Of a stretch of DNA of 64,000 nt, positions 50,062 to 57,758 are shown piece by piece; positions within the stretch are counted from its first letter, which is position 1; each line of letters begins with the position of its first letter. Made by a program: the position numbers and the translations under genes. Under the pieces are notes generated by a model, which was given only the letters and a program-made list of their open reading frames with translations, was not told the DNA's origin and did no database searches. The DNA is from Streptomyces sp. AV19 (lineage in GTDB: Bacteria; Actinomycetota; Actinomycetes; Streptomycetales; Streptomycetaceae), in contig NZ_JAEAMR010000010.1 of the NCBI RefSeq assembly GCF_015999245.1, positions 697,913 through 761,912 of the forward strand, written 5' to 3'.

Positions 50062-50413
50062 CTGACGAATGTGGCTCCGAGAGTACATCACTGGACTTGA
50101 GGGGCAGCCACTCCCCAGTGGAGACATCGCCCAGGCGCTCTTCCGCGTCGTTGGCGAGGGCGTCGAGCAGGCGCATCGCGGTAGGGCTGGCGTCGTCTGC
50201 CAGGAGCCTGGCAACCAGCTCGAACTCCTTCGGAGTGAAGCGAGCAGCGACCTCTTCCGAGGCGCCCGCAGACGGTTCCCGCGCTCCTTCTGCCGCGCGC
50301 CAAGAGGCGATGTTGGCGAGCGTGTTCGCGAGGAACTTCGCGGCGGTGTCCGGCTCGGGGATGGGGCGTACGGGCGCGCGGTTGCCGACGGTCTTGCACT
50401 CACCAAGTTCCAT
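50021..50413 (-). CDS. Small hypothetical protein running out through attL
   Basis: 130 residues. The helical core is EPDTAAKFLANTLANIASWRAAEG and FTPKEFELVARLLADDASPTAMRLLDALANDAEERLG. I do not recognise the family. The ATG has no Shine-Dalgarno, but TACTAT lies 5 bp upstream, as in leaderless transcripts. The last 14 or so codons are host DNA (uraA in another frame), so in the excised circle the C-terminus would differ and the frame would run on toward the integrase gene. The natural C-terminus may be shorter or different. Confidence 0.45.
   Translation of the reverse strand: MELGECKTVGNRAPVRPIPEPDTAAKFLANTLANIASWRAAEGAREPSAGASEEVAARFTPKEFELVARLLADDASPTAMRLLDALANDAEERLGDVSTGEWLPLKSSDVLSEPHSSVRSSWAWTPTSPS
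50057..50061. other. attL core
   Basis: The host side is GGCCCATGAGGA and the element side is CTGACGAATGTGGCTC, around core CCGGA. With attR this reconstructs attB (…GAGGA-CCGGA-GCGAC…) within the FGASFVAP-VLMG codons, and attP (…GCACTC-CCGGA-CTGAC…). CTCCG occurs on both attP arms at similar distance from the core (14-18 and 16-20 nt out), a hint of the arm symmetry serine integrases use. Confidence 0.75.
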
Positions 50414-50479
50414 GATCGCGATAGTAGTGATCTTGTTCGCATGCGGGAACCGGTGTGCGAATCGCTGCTGGGTGGCCGC

Positions 50480-50495
50480 TCGATTAATTCATTCA
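50480..50495. repeat. AT-rich 16-bp repeat, left copy
   Basis: TCGATTAATTCATTCA is identical to 58993-59008. It contains the ATTAATTCATT motif also seen at 59217 and 59257. It lies between the small ORF and the element's permease gene in a 204-bp gap. The composition is striking in this GC-rich setting. It may be an operator or replication/segregation site. Confidence 0.6.
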
Positions 50496-50617
50496 AGAGA
50501 CGGCGCCGAGGGGCCGCACGGGGCGACACGGCTGTTCGGTTTGTTCCTTGCTGAAGCGATCGACTATGAATCCCCTTGGCCTCCGCGACGTGCGGGGCGT
50601 GGCGAAGGAGAAGGATC

Positions 50618-52024
50618 ATGGCGGGCTTCGGGTGGAAACTGCATGGTGATGGCAAAAGCCTGAAGCCTGGGGACGTGGTCAAACCGGGCGAACGCTTGTC
50701 GTGGGGGCGGACCATCGGGCTTGGCGCACAGCACGTGGTCTCAATGATCGGGGCGTGCTTCGTCGCTCCGATTCTTATGGGCCTGGACCCGAATCTCGCT
50801 TTGATGGCGTCGGGCGTTGCGACCATTCTGTTCCTGCTGATGACCCGTGGGCGCATCCCCAGCTACCTGGGGTCTTCCCTCTCCTTCGTGGGCGTGGCCG
50901 CGGCTATCGCCAGCCAAGGGGGCGATGCCGGCACCTTGACCGGCGCCATGCTCGTGGTGGGGGCCGTCCTCGTGGCCTGTGGCGTCGTGATCCAGGTCCT
51001 CGGGGCCCGGGTGATTCATGCGGTGCTGCCCCCGGTGGTGACGGGCGCGGTCGTCATGCTGATCGGCTTCAACCTTGCCCCCGTGACGGCACGTACGTAC
51101 TGGCCGCAGGATCAGTGGGCTGCGCTCGCCACGATGCTGTTCACCGGGCTGGCGCTCGTGTGCCTGCGGGGATTCTGGTCGCGCATCGCGATCTTCGTCG
51201 GCCTGGTCTTCGGGTACACGCTGTCCTGGGTTCTCGACCGGACCACAGGCAAGATCCATTCCGCTGACGGGTCCGGCAAGATCACGGACCACTGGCGCAT
51301 CGATTTCTCCGGCGTCGCCAACGCGGATTGGATCGGCGTTCCGACCTTCCACTCCCCGAACTTCTCGGCTTCGGCGATCCTGGTGGCGCTGCCCGTGCTG
51401 GTCGCGCTCATCGCGGAGAACGCGGGGCACGTCAAGGCCGTCGGCGAGATGACCGGCGACCGCCTGGACGACAAGATGGGCACGGCCATCGTCGCGGACG
51501 GCAGCGCAACCGTACTCTCGACCGTAGTGGGCGGGCCGGCCACCACCACGTACGCCGAGAACATCGGCGTCATGGCGGCCACCCGGGTCTACTCGACCGC
51601 CGCGTACTGGGCCGCAGCCGGCTTTGCGATCCTGTTCGGCCTCTGCCCGAAGTTCGGCGCGGTCGTTGCCGCGATCCCCGGCGGGGTCCTTGGCGGCATC
51701 ACGGTCATCCTGTACGGCATGATCGGCCTGCTCGGCGCGCAGATCTGGGTGCGGAACAAGGTTGATTTCGCGAGGCCGCTCAACCTCGTGCCGGTTGCGG
51801 CGGGCGTCATCGTCGGTATCGGTGGCGTCTCACTGAAGTTCACCGACAACTTCGAGCTCAGCGGCATCGCCCTCGGCACCCTCGTCGTACTCACGGGCTA
51901 TCACGCCCTGCACTGGCTTTCACGGGCTGCCAACCGTCAGGAGCCCTCGATCCTGGACGGCGGCACGACTGAGTACGACGAGGGGTTGGGACGTCCCTCA
52001 GAGGCCACTGGGCGCGGTGCGTAG
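50618..52024 (+). CDS. uraA: Uracil permease carried by the element (replacement copy)
   Basis: 468 residues, full length NCS2 family. The N-terminal QHVVSMIGACFVAPILMGLDPN motif (TM1) is intact here. AENAGHVKAVGEMTG and TTYAENIGVMAATRVYS supply the substrate and proton residues. It is very similar to the host fragment at 48789-50061 but diverged at many positions. The ATG at 50618 has GAAGGAGAAGG upstream. The part equivalent to attB (50751-50783) keeps GGGGCG.GCTTCGTCGC but has TCCGA for the core TCCGG and altered bases beyond. It would restore uracil import in the lysogen-like host. Confidence 0.93.
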   Translation: MAGFGWKLHGDGKSLKPGDVVKPGERLSWGRTIGLGAQHVVSMIGACFVAPILMGLDPNLALMASGVATILFLLMTRGRIPSYLGSSLSFVGVAAAIASQGGDAGTLTGAMLVVGAVLVACGVVIQVLGARVIHAVLPPVVTGAVVMLIGFNLAPVTARTYWPQDQWAALATMLFTGLALVCLRGFWSRIAIFVGLVFGYTLSWVLDRTTGKIHSADGSGKITDHWRIDFSGVANADWIGVPTFHSPNFSASAILVALPVLVALIAENAGHVKAVGEMTGDRLDDKMGTAIVADGSATVLSTVVGGPATTTYAENIGVMAATRVYSTAAYWAAAGFAILFGLCPKFGAVVAAIPGGVLGGITVILYGMIGLLGAQIWVRNKVDFARPLNLVPVAAGVIVGIGGVSLKFTDNFELSGIALGTLVVLTGYHALHWLSRAANRQEPSILDGGTTEYDEGLGRPSEATGRGA

Positions 52025-52034
52025 GGCGGTCAGC

Positions 52035-53291
52035 CTATGAGGCGTAGGCGCCGAGGAGTTCACGCACTCCGGCGTGGTCTTGGTGCTGCCGGAACCTGTC
52101 GAGCGTCCCGTTCACCCAGTCGTTGAGGCGAGGCGACGCCGTGTGGAAGCTGAGGGAAGCAGCTCGCTCAGCGGAGGCGGTCGCCTCATCCAGGGCGCCG
52201 GCATCCAGGTAGGACCCGGCCAGCCAGCAGGCATAGAGGCCGACCTCGCGTGCGTGGGTGTCGTCGTACGGGGTCGTCAGCCCCTCGAGGATGGGTACCG
52301 CCTTCTTCGGTTGGCGCAGTTCTGCCCAGCACCGTCCGGCCATGATCTGGGTCTCTTCCCGGTTGATCCAGTAGACCGTGTCCGGCTCTTCCACTCGGGA
52401 GGTGTCGCGCTTGTCGTGAGCCGTCTCCGACAACCCGAGGGCACGATCGACCCCTGCCGAGTCCCCGGTGCGGGCGCATGCCCATGCCAGCCGGTCCGAC
52501 AAGACGACGGACACGGCTGGAAGGACGTCCTTGGGTGCGTTCGCCAGCGATGCCTCAGCCATGGCCACGCCTTCACGGGGATTGCCCGTGGATGCTGTCA
52601 GGTACGACAGCTCGGACAAGGCTGTCGCTCCCAAAGTGAAGTTACTGGCCTGATTCGCAGCGCTGGCCGCGGCCTGCGCCAGCTTCCTGGCATGGGGGAT
52701 ACGGCCGGCGTCGAACGCGGTCCATGACGCGAACTGGTACAGCTCGGCAAGAGCAGAGAGCAGCTTGCGCCCCACGGAGTCGGAGTACGTGCCGTGCGCG
52801 GCCATCCCTGCGAGGGTGTCGATCTCGGCGATCACCTTCGGGTAGACGGAAACGCCGCCGCTGTAGTCATCAAGGCGCCGCAGCGCTGACAGACGTTGGC
52901 CGGCGCGGACTACGTCGGCATGGCCGATGCGGCGGCCCCGCGCCGAAGCTGAGGGGGCGGACAGTGCGATGCCGGCGACAGCCCCGGCTCCAAGGAAAGC
53001 CCGACGGTCCACAGGAGGTACCAGCCCTTCCACGTCAAGAACAACCGCATCGGGTACGGGAGTTTCACCGTAACCGGTGAGATCGGCCTCTAGCACCTGT
53101 TCGAGGTAGGGCAGCCAGTCCTCTGGGTGCCTGATGCCCTTCTCCCACCGGTACACGTAGTGGCCGGTGCACGTGCCCTTCCTCGCAGCCGCGTCGTCTC
53201 CCCACCGGGCGATGTTCAGTAAGCGCGCGAGGCCGTCTTGGGTGAGGCGCCGCGCTGTGCGCAGTTCACGGATCTTGTCGCCGACAGCCAT
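52035..53291 (-). CDS. XRE-type HTH regulator with TPR-like repeats
   Basis: 418 residues. The N-terminal HTH (GDKIRELRTARRLTQDGLARLLNIARWGDD … HYVYRWEKGIRHP, about 4-55) is followed by a twin-arginine-like stretch DRRAFLGAGAVAGIALSAPSASA (about 96-118) and then helical repeats resembling TPRs to the end. ATG 53291 lies after GGGGAGG; the longer in-frame start at 53330 is not supported. Such proteins are common on Streptomyces mobile DNA. It likely controls the element's operon(s), with CCGAC-N5-GTCGG as candidate site. Confidence 0.78.
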   Translation of the reverse strand: MAVGDKIRELRTARRLTQDGLARLLNIARWGDDAAARKGTCTGHYVYRWEKGIRHPEDWLPYLEQVLEADLTGYGETPVPDAVVLDVEGLVPPVDRRAFLGAGAVAGIALSAPSASARGRRIGHADVVRAGQRLSALRRLDDYSGGVSVYPKVIAEIDTLAGMAAHGTYSDSVGRKLLSALAELYQFASWTAFDAGRIPHARKLAQAAASAANQASNFTLGATALSELSYLTASTGNPREGVAMAEASLANAPKDVLPAVSVVLSDRLAWACARTGDSAGVDRALGLSETAHDKRDTSRVEEPDTVYWINREETQIMAGRCWAELRQPKKAVPILEGLTTPYDDTHAREVGLYACWLAGSYLDAGALDEATASAERAASLSFHTASPRLNDWVNGTLDRFRQHQDHAGVRELLGAYAS

Positions 53292-53384
53292 GGGCCTCCC
53301 CTTTGGGTTCTCCTGGCATACAAGAGGCATAGCAGTGGCCTACAGCCTGGCATCTATCCCCATGCCCCCGCGCGCCGTTGACTG

Positions 53385-53411
53385 AACATCAGCCTTCGTG
53401 ATCGTGATGTT
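53385..53411. promoter_or_regulatory. Inverted repeat before the small-protein operon
   Basis: AACATCA (53385-53391) and TGATGTT (53405-53411) are perfect complements separated by 13 bp. It lies 15 bp before the GTG at 53426, in the divergent gap to the HTH gene. It could be an operator or leader hairpin. Confidence 0.45.
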
Positions 53412-53425
53412 GAGGGAGGACGGCA

Positions 53426-53611
53426 GTGACGTACCGCACCGGGGCTTTGGTGATGGACACCCGCAACGACAAGCTCGGCGAGGTCATGGAGGAGTGCGCG
53501 TCGGTGGTGTGGCTCCGTCCGCCTGGCGGCGGCCGTGAGTGGGAGTGCCCGCGCAGGAACCTGAGGCTGGCCGACCACCAGGAGCTCGCTGCGGCCGGGC
53601 GGCAGGCGTGA
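53426..53611 (+). CDS. Small hypothetical protein (61 aa)
   Basis: 61 residues: TYRTGALVMDTRNDKLGEVMEE then WLRPPGGGREWECPRRNLR. The pattern (a short beta-rich domain with LRPPGGGREWE) is a type I recall as common in Streptomyces mobile regions. GTG 53426 follows GAGGGAGGACG. Its last codons overlap the next gene (GTGA). Resemblance to the 90-residue protein at 53895 (both have a VYD or VMD strand followed by an LRPP/ITRPTG segment) suggests a shared fold. Function is unknown. Confidence 0.65.
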   Translation: MTYRTGALVMDTRNDKLGEVMEECASVVWLRPPGGGREWECPRRNLRLADHQELAAAGRQA

Positions 53612-53901
53612 GCCGTAGCCGCTACCGGTTTGCCGACTGGACGACGACCCAGGATATGAGCACCGCTGCCGAGTACTCCGCCGAGTGCAGGACTCCGGAA
53701 TGCGACGCGGAGTTCAGCATCCTGGACGACCGCGGGGCTGCCGAGTCGTGGATGTACGCCCACATGCAGAGGACCGGGCACAACAGCTTCTGGCAGACCC
53801 ACGGGCACCCCGTGATCATCAGCGCGCCGCCGGGCTCCATCCTCGCGGACCATGTTGTCGAGCACGGCAGGGTGGCCGAGCCCGAGAGGTGTCGATGGTG
53901 A
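53608..53901 (+). CDS. Small hypothetical protein with two-Cys motif (97 aa)
   Basis: 97 residues: SRSRYRFADWTTTQDMSTAAEYSAECRTPECDAEF then ESWMYAHMQRTGHNSFWQTHGHPVI. The CxxxxC and following His residues could form a zinc ribbon. It resembles a short family (DUF7848-like) I recall from Streptomyces mobile DNA; the name is tentative. The GTG start overlaps the upstream stop. Confidence 0.6.
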   Translation: MSRSRYRFADWTTTQDMSTAAEYSAECRTPECDAEFSILDDRGAAESWMYAHMQRTGHNSFWQTHGHPVIISAPPGSILADHVVEHGRVAEPERCRW

Positions 53902-54167
53902 GGGCGGCTGGACGACTTAACCGGGCTGGAGGGATGCCGCCGGCTGGCCTTCAGATCGGCATGGCCGTCTACGACAGCGCGGCCCAGATGCCCGGAACCC
54001 TGACCTCGTTCGAGGGACGGCTCATCCGTATCACGCGCCCTACCGGGTTCAGCTGGGACGCCCACCCGCATCGGGTACGGCGCGCCACTCCGTGGGAGAG
54101 GCGGCAGCTCCAGGCGATCGCCAGGCTGCACGAGCAGCGCCAGCGCGCGGCACGAGCCTCCCCGTAG
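53895..54167 (+). CDS. Small hypothetical protein (90 aa)
   Basis: 90 residues, starting MVRAAGRLNRAGG, then QIGMAVYDSAAQMPGTLTSFEGRLIRITRPTGFSWDAHPHRVRRATPWERRQLQAIARLHEQR. The ATG overlaps the upstream gene by 7 nt and follows GAGAGGT. The beta-strand core echoes that of the 61-residue protein, the rest is basic and helical. No function is known. The 164-bp gap after it holds GC-rich inverted repeats that may terminate the transcript. Confidence 0.6.
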   Translation: MVRAAGRLNRAGGMPPAGLQIGMAVYDSAAQMPGTLTSFEGRLIRITRPTGFSWDAHPHRVRRATPWERRQLQAIARLHEQRQRAARASP

Positions 54168-54331
54168 ATCCCTGCCCCTCCGCCCTCCCCCTCGGGAGGG
54201 GCAGGAAAGGCGCCCGCCCGGCCGTCATGGAAACAGGGCTGTGATCGCCGGGCGGGCCCCCAGTGGACCAACAGCGTGGAGGCGGTCTCCGCGCTGGCAC
54301 GGTGACGCACTTCTGACTAGAGGAGCAGACT

Positions 54332-55249
54332 ATGCCCGTCCACCGCCCCGCTGTCAGGAACTTCCTTGCCGGTCCTGCCTTGACCCCGGCAGACTTGTCC
54401 TTGGTGCTCCTCGTGCGGGAGGACGACGCCCCGGCGAACCACCCCATGCCGACCATTACCCTCAGGGAGATCCCGAAGGTGGTCCGAGAGGCGGCGTCTC
54501 TCGGGATTCGGTCGGTGAAGCTCTTCGCCGGAAGCCGCCTGCGCGACGATCAAGCGTCTCAAGCGGCTTCTCCCCACAGCTTGATGGCGCGCTCGATCAG
54601 GTCTGCCAAGGACGAGGTCCCCGACGTCGCGATCATGACGGAAACCTGTGTCTGCTCCTACATCAGCAGCGGAGAGTGCTACATCTCGAACCGCGGCGTT
54701 GTTGATGTGGAGGCGACGAAGTCGGTGCTAGCCGCCCAGGCGATCACACAGGCCGAAGCTGGCGCCGACATCGTGGGGCCGGCTGCGATGATCCCGGGGA
54801 GCACCCGAGCCGTACGAGCGGCGCTGGACGAGGCAGGACACCCTGACGTGTCGATCATGCCCCATCTGATCTTCGACTCGTCCCTGTACGAGGGATACCG
54901 GCTCACCATGCGCGCCGTGCCAGCGTCGGGTGCCAGGGCGTTCCAGATCGCTCCGCGGCGAGCCGACCAGGCCGTACGGACTGGGCTCGCCATGGTCGCC
55001 GAAGGTGCCGACATGATCTTGTTGGAGCCGGCACTCTTCACGGTGGACACGCTCATCCGGCTGCGCGAGGCGTGCCCGGCCCCGTTGATGCCCTTTTCGG
55101 TCAGCGGTGAGTACAACCGACTCGCCCCGGTCGCTGAGGACAGTTCCCGAGACGTTCGGCCTCTGATGGAAGCCCTCACCATGCTCAAGCGGTCGGGGGC
55201 CGAGCGCGTGATCACGTACGGCGCGATGGAGATCGCCCGCGAGCTCTAG
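54332..55249 (+). CDS. HemB-like protein (porphobilinogen synthase family) lacking catalytic lysines
   Basis: 305 residues. The fold is clearly that of porphobilinogen synthase: VLLVREDDAPA, LFAGSRLRDD, VGPAAMIPGSTRAVRAALD, DVSIM and SGEYNRLAPVA with the final VITYGAMEIA all align with HemB. Cys106, Cys108 and Cys116 reproduce the CxCx7C zinc site (TCVCSYISSGEC), as in zinc-type enzymes. But the two Schiff-base lysines are lost: the AKYSSAFYGPF region reads LIFDSSLYEGY and the MVKP motif reads LLEP (Glu232). It should not catalyse the normal ALA condensation. ATG follows GAGGAG. It converges with the HemC-like gene at 55246. Confidence 0.85.
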   Translation: MPVHRPAVRNFLAGPALTPADLSLVLLVREDDAPANHPMPTITLREIPKVVREAASLGIRSVKLFAGSRLRDDQASQAASPHSLMARSIRSAKDEVPDVAIMTETCVCSYISSGECYISNRGVVDVEATKSVLAAQAITQAEAGADIVGPAAMIPGSTRAVRAALDEAGHPDVSIMPHLIFDSSLYEGYRLTMRAVPASGARAFQIAPRRADQAVRTGLAMVAEGADMILLEPALFTVDTLIRLREACPAPLMPFSVSGEYNRLAPVAEDSSRDVRPLMEALTMLKRSGAERVITYGAMEIAREL

Positions 55250-56178
55250 CTGCGGATCGCGGCCAGGATGCCGTCCGCGCCCCGTTCAAGCAGTTCCCCA
55301 GCTACCGCCTGTCCCAGTTCCTCAGGGTTGTCCAAGGGGCCGCTGGCGGTAGCGCGGACCTGCTCTTTACCATCGAGGGAGGTCACCGTGCCGGACAGGC
55401 GCAGAACGTCCGCGTCCACTGTGGCGTGGGCCCCCACGGGCACCGAGCACCCGCCGTGCAGCGCGTTGAGCATCGACCGCTCCGCGCGCACGGTCGCGTC
55501 TACGACTGCGTCGCCGATACCGGCCAGCAGCTCCCGCAGGCTCTCGTCTCCTTCCCGGACCTGGATTGCGAGCGCTCCCTGGCCGGGCGACGGCGGGAAG
55601 GTCTCGACGTCTAGGTGTTCGGAGACTTCGGCGCCGATGCCGAGCCGACCGAGTCCAGCAGCGGCTAGGAGAACAGCGTCAACGGCGCCGGGGCCTTTGA
55701 GCCTGCCCAGCCGCGGGGGGACGTTCCCCCTGATTGGCACGGTGACGACGTCGGGGCGCAGGGAGAGCAGCTGGGCGATGCGACGTTGGGCGCCCGTGCC
55801 GACGCGGGCTCCAGTCGGCAGCGTGGCCAGGGTGTGGCCGCACAGCACGTCCCGTACGTCTTCCCGGGGGCCGGGCACCGGCAGAACCACCAGGCCCGGT
55901 GTCGGTTCGGTGGGCAGGTCCTTAAAGGAATGCACGACGACATCGACGTCTCCCGCGAGCAAGGCGCGCTGCTGCTTGCCGGAGAAGGCGTTCCCGCTCT
56001 CCGTCTTCGCTGCGACCTCGGCGAGCGAAGACGTCCGACGGTCCTCGTCGCCGCCTTCCAGGACCACACGCTGCTTGAACGTGACGTGCGGGAACCGCTT
56101 GCGCATCGGCCCCAGCCATTCCCTGACCTGCGCTCGGGCTAGACGGCTGGCCCGCGATCCGACAATCACAGTTGTCAT
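55246..56178 (-). CDS. HemC-like protein A (hydroxymethylbilane synthase family, divergent)
   Basis: 310 residues. VGSRASRLARAQVREWL, VVHSFKDLP with Asp87, QRRIAQLL (Arg132-133), IRGNVPPRL and a cofactor-type Cys244 in LHGGCSVPVG all fit HemC. The GKGLF(V/T)KE segment that holds a substrate-binding lysine is SGNAFSGKQQ here, so substrate contacts are altered. ATG 56178 is chosen by the conserved start; the longer frame beyond it is not coding. It is transcribed divergently from the Nudix-HemC-HAD operon across two tandem operators, and its stop shares CTAG with the HemB-like stop. Confidence 0.85.
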   Translation of the reverse strand: MTTVIVGSRASRLARAQVREWLGPMRKRFPHVTFKQRVVLEGGDEDRRTSSLAEVAAKTESGNAFSGKQQRALLAGDVDVVVHSFKDLPTEPTPGLVVLPVPGPREDVRDVLCGHTLATLPTGARVGTGAQRRIAQLLSLRPDVVTVPIRGNVPPRLGRLKGPGAVDAVLLAAAGLGRLGIGAEVSEHLDVETFPPSPGQGALAIQVREGDESLRELLAGIGDAVVDATVRAERSMLNALHGGCSVPVGAHATVDADVLRLSGTVTSLDGKEQVRATASGPLDNPEELGQAVAGELLERGADGILAAIRS

Positions 56179-56244
56179 GAGATCAACTCCCGCAAGCATG
56201 TGCGTTGTTGGACGCATGCTACTGCCGTTGCACGATGCCTTTTT

Positions 56245-56282
56245 CCGACTAAATGTCGGAGTGTTTTCCGACTCCTTGTCGG
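56245..56282. promoter_or_regulatory. Two tandem CCGAC-N5-GTCGG operators
   Basis: CCGAC-TAAAT-GTCGG (56245-56259) and CCGAC-TCCTT-GTCGG (56268-56282) are perfect 5+5 palindromes spaced 23 bp start to start. Both are preceded by TTTT. They fill the divergent gap between HemC-like A and the Nudix gene. The HTH regulator at 52035 is the obvious candidate binder. Confidence 0.7.
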
Positions 56283-56304
56283 CGTTTGCGGATGGAGACC
56301 AGAC

Positions 56305-56808
56305 GTGACCGAACGCGTCCCTCGCCCTGAGTTCGAAGCATCCCTCCCACACGCGACGGCGTGGGCCGCCACGCTGATACGTGACCACCTCGGACGCGTG
56401 CTGCTGCTGCACAAGACCGGGGCCAGCCCGCGCTCCTGGCACCTCCCTGGCGGCCACCTCGACCACGGCGAGCACCCCATGCAGGCCGCGCTCCGCGAAC
56501 TGGGTGAAGAAGCCGGCATCGCGCCGGGCCACCACCCGCTGCGACTCATCGGCATGGACTTCTCCCTCCCGGTGCACGGCTGGACCGGTAACCGCATCGC
56601 GTACTTCTTCGACGGCGGCCGACTCGAAGTCGAGTACATGGATGCCTGCGTCGAACTGTCCGAGGAACACGACGACTGGGGCCTGAGGGCCATGACCGAA
56701 TGGGAAACGATGATGAAACCCCCTGATTCCCAGCGCATTCACCTGCTGGTCAAGGCCGCCGCTAACGGCACGGTCGCCTACCTCCACGAGATGGGAGAAC
56801 CCGCATGA
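56305..56808 (+). CDS. Nudix hydrolase
   Basis: 167 residues. The Nudix box GX5EX7REUXEEXGU is perfect: GHLDHGEHPMQAALRELGEEAGI (50-72). The N-terminus (HATAWAATLIRDHLGRVLLLHKTGA) and the rest fit ADP-ribose or nucleotide-type hydrolases, and no substrate can be assigned. GTG 56305 follows GGAG. Its stop overlaps the HemC-like B start (ATGA), so it is translated with it. Confidence 0.88.
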   Translation: MTERVPRPEFEASLPHATAWAATLIRDHLGRVLLLHKTGASPRSWHLPGGHLDHGEHPMQAALRELGEEAGIAPGHHPLRLIGMDFSLPVHGWTGNRIAYFFDGGRLEVEYMDACVELSEEHDDWGLRAMTEWETMMKPPDSQRIHLLVKAAANGTVAYLHEMGEPA

Positions 56809-57758
56809 GCAGCCCCGAACTGATTCGGATCGGCACCCGCGCGGCACCCATGGCGCTCGCCCAAGCTGAACAGGTCGCCGAACTGATCCGCAAGCACTCT
56901 CCGGACACCCGTACCGAGATCGTCCCCCGCAAGACCGAGGCCGACCTGTGGCAGGGCGAGCTTGCGCGCCTGGGCGGAAAGGGGCTCTTCACCAAGGAAA
57001 TCGACCAGATGCTTCAGCGCGGCAGCATCGACATCGCCGTGCACTGCATGAAGGACGTTCCCGGGGACAAGCCCATCCCCGAGGGACTGATCTTCGCCGC
57101 CTACCTACCGCGCGAAGACGTCCGCGACGTCGTGCTGTTCCCAGAAGGATCAGAACACAGCACACTCGACGACCTCCCTCCCGGCGCGACGGTCGCCACC
57201 TCGGCCGTACGGAGGAAGGCGCAGATCCTCCGGGACCGGCCCCACCTACAGGTGGAGCGCGTACGCGGCCTCGTCGGTAACCGCGTGGAAAAACTCGACC
57301 AGGGCAAGCACGGTTGGAGCGCCATGGTCCTGTCCCTGGCCGGCCTGTACCGCCTCGGACTCGAGCACCGTGCCGAGCAGTTCCTCTCCGTGGATGAGAT
57401 GATCCCGGCCGTAGGCGCGGGAGTCATCGGCATCGAATGCCGCCGCGACGACGCGCCGGTCGCCGGGCTGCTCGAACAGCTCAACCACACCAAGACCATG
57501 ACGGAGCTGACCGCGGAACGCGTCCTGCTCCACGGTCTCCGAGGCCACTGCAACAGTCCGATCGCTGGACACTGCATCACCGGCCCTGATGGCCAGCTTG
57601 TCCTCCGGGGCATGGTCTTCACTCGCGAAGGCGCCCAGTTCGTCCACGCCCAGCACTGGGGCGAAGCCAGCAACGACCCGGCCACTTTGGGTGCCCGCGT
57701 CTGCGCTGATCTGCTGCGGCAGGGCGCCCGGGAGCTGATCGAAGGCATACCGCACTGA
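56805..57758 (+). CDS. HemC-like protein B (hydroxymethylbilane synthase family)
   Basis: 317 residues. IGTRAAPMALAQAEQVAELI, the GGKGLFTKEIDQML lysine segment (Lys59), VHCMKDVP with Asp84, AVRRKAQIL and VRGLVGNRVEKL are typical. The cofactor Cys249 is in LRGHCNSPI (usual GGC is GHC here). More canonical than HemC-like A. The ATG overlaps the Nudix gene and the stop overlaps the HAD gene by one base. The host's own hemC would be elsewhere, so this is a paralogue for a different product or a strain-specific copy. Confidence 0.87.
   Translation: MSSPELIRIGTRAAPMALAQAEQVAELIRKHSPDTRTEIVPRKTEADLWQGELARLGGKGLFTKEIDQMLQRGSIDIAVHCMKDVPGDKPIPEGLIFAAYLPREDVRDVVLFPEGSEHSTLDDLPPGATVATSAVRRKAQILRDRPHLQVERVRGLVGNRVEKLDQGKHGWSAMVLSLAGLYRLGLEHRAEQFLSVDEMIPAVGAGVIGIECRRDDAPVAGLLEQLNHTKTMTELTAERVLLHGLRGHCNSPIAGHCITGPDGQLVLRGMVFTREGAQFVHAQHWGEASNDPATLGARVCADLLRQGARELIEGIPH

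Noticed and set aside
54049..54456. Reverse frame over the start of the HemB-like gene
   Set aside because: No ribosome site and no family resemblance; it overlaps a clear gene on the other strand.
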